This document shows, piece by piece, positions 58,111 to 64,000 of a stretch of 64,000 nucleotides of DNA (position 1 is the stretch's first letter; the number at the start of each line of letters is the position of its first letter). Position numbers and translations under genes: made by a program. The stretch is taken from NCBI GenBank assembly GCA_023213235.1, contig CP096137.1, positions 1,753,047-1,817,046 on the forward strand, written 5' to 3'. This DNA comes from Elusimicrobiota bacterium (GTDB taxonomy: Bacteria; Elusimicrobiota; Elusimicrobia; UBA1565; UBA9628). The notes below the pieces were generated by a model. It saw only the letters and a list, made by a program, of their open reading frames with translations, was not told where the DNA came from and ran no database searches.

Positions 58111-59337
58111 CTACAGGCTCGCGGGGCTGGGTCGGCCGAAGGCCGGCTTGGCCTCGACGGGCTTGAGATAGCCCTGGGACTGCACGACGAACAGCTCGCC
58201 GCGCCACAGCACGGTGTTCGAGGCGCACGCCCCGAGCCAGGCGGCGAAGGAGAACCACTCCGACAGCGGCAGCAGCCACAGCGCGCGCGCCGGCTGGCGG
58301 TTGCCGAGGCCCGCCGACAGCGACGACGCGGCGGCGGCCTTGGCGGCCCAGATGCCGCCGAGAACGACGAGGCCGGCCAGGTCCGGCCCGTGGACGAGCA
58401 GGCGCAAGGTCGTCAGGGAGAAGCCGTGCTGGATCAGGCTCGCGTAGAAGCCCGCGGGCTGGCACAGGCGGATCGTGCGCGCCCAGCGCACGAGGTGCTT
58501 GAAGTGGCCCATGCCGCTCGTGATGCCGGGGACGGAGTCGACGCAGCCCTCGGCCGCCTCGAGGCGCCAGCCGGCCTCGCGCACGGACTCGCCGAGCCAG
58601 AAGTCGTCGGCCAGGTGGTCGGCGAGGTTGGCGAAGGCGCCCGTGGCCTCGAAGGCCTGGCGGCGGACCATCATCGCCGCGCCCATCGCGAAGCGCATGC
58701 CGAACGCCGCGGAGAACGCCGCCTGGGGCAGGAAGTGCGCGTTGATCGACAGCGCCTCCATGCAGCCCCACAGCCCGCGCGCGCCCGAGGCCTGGTAGAA
58801 CGAGGTCACGAGGCCGACGGAGGAGTCCTCGAAGGGGGCGGCCATGCGCTTGAGGAAGCCGGGCTCGACGCGGATGTCGGAGTCCGACATCATGAGCAGG
58901 TCGTACTTGGCGAACGGGTACGCGTTCGCCATATTGTTGACCTTCGGGTTGTAGCCGATGCGGTTCTTCGAGACCACGACCTCGATGTCGGCTTCCGGGA
59001 ACTCCTTCTTAAGACGCGTGACGGCCGCGAGCGCGGGGTCGTCGGGGTTGGCCAGGCAGAACAGGATCTGGAAGCACGGGTAGTCCTGCCGGGCGAAGCT
59101 GGCCAGGTTCTCGTGCAGCTCCAGGTCGTCGCCCTTGAGCGGCTTGATGATGGTGATCGGCGGCTGGGGCGCCGCCGCCCGCTCGGTCCGGCGCAGCAGG
59201 AAGCGCCGGGCGAACGGGATCGAGCCCGCGACGAAGGCGAGCGTGAAGGCCCCGCACCCGAGCGCGAACGCCGAGAACGCGGCGCGTCCGGCCACCGCGG
59301 AGGCGAGCATGAACAGCCCCAGGATCTCCCACTCCAT
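58111..59337 (-). CDS. hpnI: Hopanoid glycosyltransferase HpnI
   Basis: A 408-residue GT2-type enzyme with membrane helices at both ends. The donor site includes ITIIKPLKGDD and the DSD motif (MMSDSDIRVEPG), and the catalytic HLADDFWLGE follows; the membrane-proximal HLVRWARTIR is the (Q/R)xxRW-type motif of ceramide-glucosyltransferase-like proteins. It adds N-acetylglucosamine to bacteriohopanetetrol, the substrate for HpnK. No frame break. Confidence 0.88.
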   Translation of the reverse strand: MEWEILGLFMLASAVAGRAAFSAFALGCGAFTLAFVAGSIPFARRFLLRRTERAAAPQPPITIIKPLKGDDLELHENLASFARQDYPCFQILFCLANPDDPALAAVTRLKKEFPEADIEVVVSKNRIGYNPKVNNMANAYPFAKYDLLMMSDSDIRVEPGFLKRMAAPFEDSSVGLVTSFYQASGARGLWGCMEALSINAHFLPQAAFSAAFGMRFAMGAAMMVRRQAFEATGAFANLADHLADDFWLGESVREAGWRLEAAEGCVDSVPGITSGMGHFKHLVRWARTIRLCQPAGFYASLIQHGFSLTTLRLLVHGPDLAGLVVLGGIWAAKAAAASSLSAGLGNRQPARALWLLPLSEWFSFAAWLGACASNTVLWRGELFVVQSQGYLKPVEAKPAFGRPSPASL

Positions 59338-59355
59338 GGGAAAGGGGACGTCCCC

Positions 59356-60831
59356 TTAGGCGGCGACCGGGTCCTTGTGCTTCGTCTGGCCGGGGGCCAG
59401 GCGGGAGACGGCGGGCTTCTGCCGTCCGCGCAGGTAGTCGAGGAACTCGCGCCCCTCGCGCAGGCGGCGCTGGCGCTCGAGAGGATCCTTCGCCATGTTG
59501 ACGAGCATGCGCATGATCGGCGTCGGGCGCGCGTAGAAGCGCGAGTAGAAGCGCTTGACGCCCGCCTCGATCATCTCGGCCGGCAGGTGGGGGTAGGTGA
59601 TCGCCGAGGCCTGGGTGCCGTCGTTGCGCACCATCGTGCTCTCGTCGTACCACTTGTTGGTCATCGCCTGGCGGTACAGCTCGGTGCCGGGGTAGGCGGC
59701 GGCCAAGGAGACCTGGATCGTGTCGACGTTCAGGCGGCAGGCGTACTTGATCGACTCCTCGATCGTGTCCTTCGTCTCGCCGGGCAGGCCGAGGATGAAG
59801 GTCCCGTGGATGACGATGCCGAGCTTGCGGCAGTTCTTGGTGAACTCTTCCGCGATGTCGACGCGCACGCCCTTCTTGATGTTGTTCAAGATCTGCTGGT
59901 TGCCGCTCTCGTAGCCGACGAGGAGCAGGCGCAGGCCGTTGTCCTTGAAGATCTTCAGGTACTCGAACGGCACGTTGGCGCGGCTGTTGCAGGACCACAT
60001 GATTCCGAGCTTGCCCAAGCCCTTGGCGATCTCGGCCGCGCGGGTCAGGTCGGCGGTGAAGGTGTCGTCGTCGAAGAAGAACTCCTTGACCTCGGGGAAC
60101 ATCTCCTTGGCCCGGGCCATCTCGGCGATGACGGCCTTCGCGGACTTCGTGCGGTACACGTGGCCGCCGACCGTCTGGGGCCACAGGCAGAACGAGCAGC
60201 GCGCGGGGCAGCCGCGGCCCGTATAAAGGGAAAGGTAGGGGTGCTTGAGGTAGCCGATGTAGTAGTTCGGCACGCACAGGTCCCGCTTATAGACGTCGAG
60301 CACGGACGGGAGCTTGTCCATGTCCTCGATCAGGGTCCGGTCGGGGTTGTGGACGATCTCGCCGTCGGCCTTGCGGAAGGAGAGACCGGCGACGGTGTCC
60401 ATCGGACGGCCCTCGGCGACTTCCTTGATCGTGTAGTCGAACTCCTCGCGTCCGACGAAGTCGAGCACGGGGGCGAGCTTCAGGGACTCCTCGGGCAGGA
60501 CGGCGACGTGGGCGCCCACGAAGCCGATCTTCATGTCGGGGTTCTGCTTCTTGAGGGCCTCGGCGACCTTCGTGTCGTTGTCGAAGGAGGGGTGGAGGTG
60601 TGGATGACGCACAGCTCGAAGCCGCGCGCGCGCTGGAGCACCTGCTCGAGCGTCAGGTCGTCGGCCGGGGCGTCGATGAGCTTGGAGGTCGGGATCAGGG
60701 CCGCCGGCTGGGCGAGCCAGGTCGGGAACCAGAAGGAGCGGATCTCGCGGCGGGCCTGGTAGCGGGCGCCGGCGCCTCCGTCGAAGCCTTCGAAAGAGGG
60801 GGTTCAGGAAGAGGGTCCGCATGGTCGCCAT
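59356..60831 (-). CDS. hpnJ: Hopanoid radical SAM ring-contraction enzyme HpnJ, frame breaks
   Basis: 492 residues after restoring two C near 60797 and one C near 60599. The N-terminus then reads TLFLNPPSFEGFDGGAGARY, the family start. The B12-binding-like domain includes VIHTSTPSFDND and GAHVAVLPEE; the radical SAM motif is C-PAR-C-SF-C in GRGCPARCSFCLWP. HpnJ converts the glucosamine hopanoid into the cyclitol ether. ATG 60831 has GGAG 7 nt upstream; ATG 60822 is in frame too. It heads hpnJ-I-L. Confidence 0.88.
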   Translation of the reverse strand: MATMRTLFLNPLFRRLRRRRRRPLPGPPRDPLLLVPDLARPAGGPDPDLQAHRRPGRRPDARAGAPARARLRAVRHPHLHPSFDNDTKVAEALKKQNPDMKIGFVGAHVAVLPEESLKLAPVLDFVGREEFDYTIKEVAEGRPMDTVAGLSFRKADGEIVHNPDRTLIEDMDKLPSVLDVYKRDLCVPNYYIGYLKHPYLSLYTGRGCPARCSFCLWPQTVGGHVYRTKSAKAVIAEMARAKEMFPEVKEFFFDDDTFTADLTRAAEIAKGLGKLGIMWSCNSRANVPFEYLKIFKDNGLRLLLVGYESGNQQILNNIKKGVRVDIAEEFTKNCRKLGIVIHGTFILGLPGETKDTIEESIKYACRLNVDTIQVSLAAAYPGTELYRQAMTNKWYDESTMVRNDGTQASAITYPHLPAEMIEAGVKRFYSRFYARPTPIMRMLVNMAKDPLERQRRLREGREFLDYLRGRQKPAVSRLAPGQTKHKDPVAA

Positions 60832-60930
60832 CGTCGATCTCCGTACGTCTGTGGTGTCAGGCTTTCACTTCTTGAATACGAGGGTTCATTTTACCAAAAT
60901 TCCGCCGCCTTTGGTATAGTTTGCCCGCTC

Positions 60931-61865
60931 ATGCTCCTTTCAATCGTCATCCCGTTACACAATGAGCAGGAAAACGTCGCGCCGCTGCATAAGCGCCTCG
61001 CGGCGGCCGTCGCCCCGCTCGGCATGGACTGCGAGTTCCTCTTCGTCGACGACGGCAGCGCCGACCGGACGGCCGAGGCCGTCGCCGGACTGCGTGCCTC
61101 CGATCCTCGGGTCAAGCTCCTTCGGCTGACCCGCAACTTCGGCCATCAAGCCGCTCTCACCGCAGGGCTCGACCGCGCCGGCGGGGACGTTGTGATCAGC
61201 CTCGACGGCGACCTCCAACACCCTCCGGAGCTGATTCCCGAGCTCGTTTCCCTCTGGAAGGGGGCCACGACGTCGTGTGCACGCTGCGCCGTTCATCCGC
61301 AGGGGCTTCCACCTTTAAGAACGCGACGAGCGGCGCGTTCTACCGCGTATTCCGTGCCCTCAGCGGCGTCGACCTGCGCGCCAATTCCGCGGATTTCCGC
61401 CTGCTTTCGGCGCCGGTCGTCCGGACATTGCGAACCATGCGCGAGCGGCATCGCTTTCTTCGCGGCCTCGTCCCGTGGACGGGCTTCCGCACGGCCTACG
61501 TGGAGTACGACGCCGCCCCGCGCGCCGCTGGCGCGTCCAAATACGGCCCCGTCCGCATGGCCGCGTTCGCGCTCGACGCCCTGGTCTCCTTCTCGACCGC
61601 GCCGCTGTACGCCGCGATCGCCTTCGGCGCCGTCATCGGCCTTTTCGGATTCGCCTATGCGGCTTTCGCCCTGTACGCGCGGCTCGTCACGGGCCAGGTG
61701 CTGCCTGGCTGGACCTCCCTGATGATCGTCGTTTCGATCGTCGGCGGCTTCCAACTCCTCTTGATCGGCATCTTGGGCCTCTACCTCGGCAAGGTCTACG
61801 ACGAGGTCAAGGAGCGCCCGCTGTACGTCGTCCGGGAAGCCGCGGGTCTGCCGGACGTCCCGTGA
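60931..61865 (+). CDS. Polyprenyl-phosphate glycosyltransferase (ArnC/DPM1-like), one frame break
   Basis: 311 residues after restoring one G near 61262. GT2 fold with FVDDGSADRT, GGDVVISLDGDLQHPPELIP (DxD) and the membrane-proximal ERHRFLRGLVPWTGF and SKYG motifs, then two membrane helices at the C-terminus. It transfers a sugar to undecaprenyl phosphate for lipid A, cell-wall or protein glycosylation. The promoter region (TATAGT 10 nt upstream) is shared with hpnJ in divergent orientation. Confidence 0.85.
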
Positions 61866-62706
61866 CGTCCGCTCGCCCTTGCGAGCTCTGCGGCTCCTCC
61901 GCCGCGCCCGCGCCGCTCTACCCCGCCAAGGGCATCGTGACCTGCGCCTCCTGCGGCCTCGCCTATTTCCCGCAGGGAGATGGCTTCGATCCCGCGTCCG
62001 CCTACGGGGGCGACTACTTCAAGGGCGGCGAGTATCTCGACTACGAGCGGGACAAGCGCGTCCTGCAGCGCAACTTCGGCGAGCGCGTCCGCGAGCTGCG
62101 GGCGCTGGCGCCGGAGGCCCGCGATCTCCTCGAGATCGGCTCGGCCTACGGCTACTTCCTCGAGCTGGCGCGCGCCCATTGGCGCGTCCGCGGCCTCGAC
62201 GTCTCGGAAGCCGCCGCCGCCGCCGCCCGCGAGCGCTTCGGAGTCGACGTGCGCGCCGCCGACTTCCTGTCCCTGCCCGACGAGCCGGAGAGCGTCGATC
62301 TCGTCTGCTTGTGGGACACGATCGAGCACCTGGCACATCCGGTCCGCGTCATCGAGAAGGCCGCCCACTGGCTGCGCCCGGGCGGGCACCTCGTGATGAC
62401 CACGGGCGACCTCAGCAGCGCGCTCGCGCGCCGGCGGGGGAGAACTGGCGGCAGATCCACCCTCCGACCCACCTCTATTACTTCACGCGGGCGACTCTGC
62501 GCCGCGCTGTCGAAAGCGCGGGGCTCGCGGTGGTCGAGGAGCGCTCGATCGCCCACACCCGCGATCTCGTCTCAATGCTCCACGGCCTCGCCGCGCGCTG
62601 GGGCCTGCCTTGGCCCGGGACGCCGGGCGGCTTCATCGTTCCGGTCACCTTGGACTTCGGCGACCTTCTTCTCCTCGCCGCGCGCAAGCCCGAGCGACCG
62701 CGATGA
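61862..62706 (+). CDS. SAM-dependent methyltransferase with N-terminal zinc ribbon, one frame break
   Basis: 281 residues after restoring one G near 62438. The N-terminus has two cysteine pairs (CELCGSS and CASCG), then a class I methyltransferase: motif I LLEIGSAYGYFLELA, the acidic end of strand 2 GLDVSE, and CLWDTIEHL for strand 4. This layout occurs in sugar and O-antigen methyltransferases. The start is GTG overlapping the glycosyltransferase stop (GTGA), so a glycan substrate is likely. Confidence 0.82.
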
Positions 62707-64000
62707 CCCGCCGCCCGCTCCTCCTCGCTGCCCTGGTCTGCGCCGCGGCGACATTCCTCGCCTTCGCCCCGTCGCTGGGCTTCGGCTGGCTCCCGGCCTG
62801 GGACGACGGATACCTCCTCAATAATCAGGCCATCCGAGGCCTGGACGCTGAGCATCTGCGCGCGATCTTCTCTCTGTCGCGCAACGAAGCCTCGCTGCGC
62901 TACCAGCCGCTGAACTACCTTCTCTGGGCGGTGAATTATCGCGTCTCCGGCCTGGCGCCCTTCTCGTACCACCTCACCAGCGTCCTGCTGCACGCGCTCA
63001 ACGCGGGTTTGCTGTGCGTCCTGCTGGCCGCGCTCCTGCCCGGCGTCGCGCCGCGGCGCGCCGCCTTGGCGGCGGGCGCCGCCGCCTTGCTGTGGGCGCT
63101 GCACCCGCTGCGCGTCGAGGCCGTGTCGTGGGCCGTGGCGCGGGGCCACGCGCTCGCCCTCTTTTTCCTGCTCCTCGCCGCGTTGGCCCGCCTGCGCGCC
63201 GAGCGGCCGGGCTCGGCGTGGTACGCGGCCTCTCTCGCCGCGGCGGCGGCGGCCGTCCTTTCCTACCCCGCGGCCATCGGCGGCTGCGCCGCCCTCGCCT
63301 TGATGGGCGGACTGCGTCGGCGGGACCTGCCGGAGAAGATCCCTTATCTCGCGATCGCGGTTCTCGGCGCGCTGGCCGCGGCCGCTACCCGGTACGGCGG
63401 TCAGGGTCCCTGGGACAAGCCGCCGGAGCTCGGCGCCCTCGGCCTCGCCGCTCAGGGCTTGCGCGCCTGCTACGCATGGATCGATTACCTCTGGCGCGCG
63501 TGGCGCCCGTTCGGCCTCTCGCCGTTCTACGTCGTCTTGATCAATCGGCCCCCGTTCCACTGGAGTTATTTCGCGCATGCGACCGTGCTGCTCGGCTTGA
63601 CGGTCGCCGCGTGGCGCGCCCGCGCCGCCTATCCGGCGGCGCCGCTAGTGTGGGCCGGCTATCTCGTCGCGGCCTTCCCGTTCGTCGGCATCAGCGAGGG
63701 CGTGTTCGTCGCCTGCGACCGCTACACCTACGTCCCCGGCGTGTTCTGGTCGTTCCTCGCCGCTTGGGCGCTGTCCCGCGGCGGCGCGCGCGCACTTCGC
63801 CTGGTCGCGCTGGCCGCGCTCGGGTTCCTGCTTTGGCGCACGCTTGCCGAGCAGCCTCGCTGGAAAGACGAGGTCGTCTTCTACGAGGCGCTCGCCGCCG
63901 ACCTGAGAGGGGATCCCTACGAATCCATCGCCGCCTGGCGCTTGGGCGCCGCCTACCTCCAGCGCGGCTACGGTCCGCGCGCGGCGGCCGCGCTCGACCG
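62703..64000 (+). CDS. Multi-spanning membrane protein with TPR start, 3' partial
   Basis: 432 residues before the window ends. About nine hydrophobic helices; the first luminal loop has PAWDDGYLLNNQAIRGLD, and the segment NYRVSGLAPFSYHLTSVLLH is typical of glycosyltransferase-C-like proteins with C-terminal TPRs (DUF1736/TMTC-like). The last visible part (YESIAAWRLGAAYLQRGYGP) is the first TPR helix pair. The start overlaps the methyltransferase stop (ATGA), so it belongs to the same glycan operon. It may transfer a sugar from a lipid carrier to proteins. Confidence 0.75.
   Translation, partial: MTRRPLLLAALVCAAATFLAFAPSLGFGWLPAWDDGYLLNNQAIRGLDAEHLRAIFSLSRNEASLRYQPLNYLLWAVNYRVSGLAPFSYHLTSVLLHALNAGLLCVLLAALLPGVAPRRAALAAGAAALLWALHPLRVEAVSWAVARGHALALFFLLLAALARLRAERPGSAWYAASLAAAAAAVLSYPAAIGGCAALALMGGLRRRDLPEKIPYLAIAVLGALAAAATRYGGQGPWDKPPELGALGLAAQGLRACYAWIDYLWRAWRPFGLSPFYVVLINRPPFHWSYFAHATVLLGLTVAAWRARAAYPAAPLVWAGYLVAAFPFVGISEGVFVACDRYTYVPGVFWSFLAAWALSRGGARALRLVALAALGFLLWRTLAEQPRWKDEVVFYEALAADLRGDPYESIAAWRLGAAYLQRGYGPRAAAALD

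Noticed and set aside
58390..60762. 790-residue open frame on the plus strand
   Set aside because: Antisense to hpnI and hpnJ, Val/Leu/Arg/Gly-biased and without any motif.
1..64000. Programmed frameshifting as the cause of the broken genes
   Set aside because: The breaks affect unrelated genes, need an added base in homopolymers each time, and have no slippery-site plus stem-loop pattern.

Overview
The window is a GC-rich, densely coded bacterial chromosome segment. Signal peptides, lipobox lipoproteins, a secretin-type IV pilus and hopanoid genes point to a diderm. The mix of TPR/serine-threonine kinases, a PilM-N-type fusion, many pilin-like proteins and hopanoid genes would fit a free-living Elusimicrobiota-like lineage. 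That assignment is inference; no rRNA gene is present to test it.

Layout. (1) 1-4607: TPR-transmembrane-kinase protein, an unknown gene and a secreted TPR protein. (2) 4746-10973: a lower-GC block with a 2OG-Fe(II) dioxygenase-like gene, MFS transporter, radical SAM enzyme, aminoglycoside-phosphotransferase-like kinase and cobalamin adenosyltransferase, which looks like an acquired small-molecule cassette. (3) 11170-16200: a second membrane kinase, then a very large secreted protein ending in a nucleotidyltransferase-like toxin domain, followed by a small candidate immunity gene. (4) 16208-23736: a mobile-element-like block with DEDDh exonuclease, a DNA-binding-like protein, sigma-like protein, a hairpin-rich non-coding region, a replication-relaxation-like protein and a large serine recombinase. 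(5) 23720-25110: an IS256-family insertion sequence that truncates a zinc-ribbon gene. (6) 25177-27168: two small unknown genes and a HigBA toxin-antitoxin pair whose operator lies inside its promoter. (7) 27134-31273: hpnA, hpnH and shc (hopanoid core). (8) 31317-33696: two secreted proteins. (9) 33793-38318: a complete branched-chain amino-acid ABC transporter. (10) tRNA-Thr(CGT), creD-like and YitT-like genes, and an O-antigen-ligase/TPR protein. (11) 43515-55364: a type IV pilus operon (pilM/N, O, P, Q, B, C, major pilin and three minor pilins). (12) 55361-60831: hpnK, hpnL, hpnI and hpnJ (hopanoid side-chain and transport functions). (13) 60931-64000: polyprenyl-phosphate glycosyltransferase, methyltransferase and a multi-spanning membrane protein cut by the window end.

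Two window-wide patterns matter for any user. First, about 24 genes are broken by roughly forty single-base deficits. Most lie in runs of G or C, a few in A or T runs, and adding the bases back gives whole-codon lengths in every complete gene. This looks like homopolymer under-calling in the assembly, not gene decay, so I annotate these as intact genes with a stated break. Second, many transcription-unit heads place a -10-like hexamer only 5-10 nt before the start codon, suggesting leaderless or near-leaderless transcripts.
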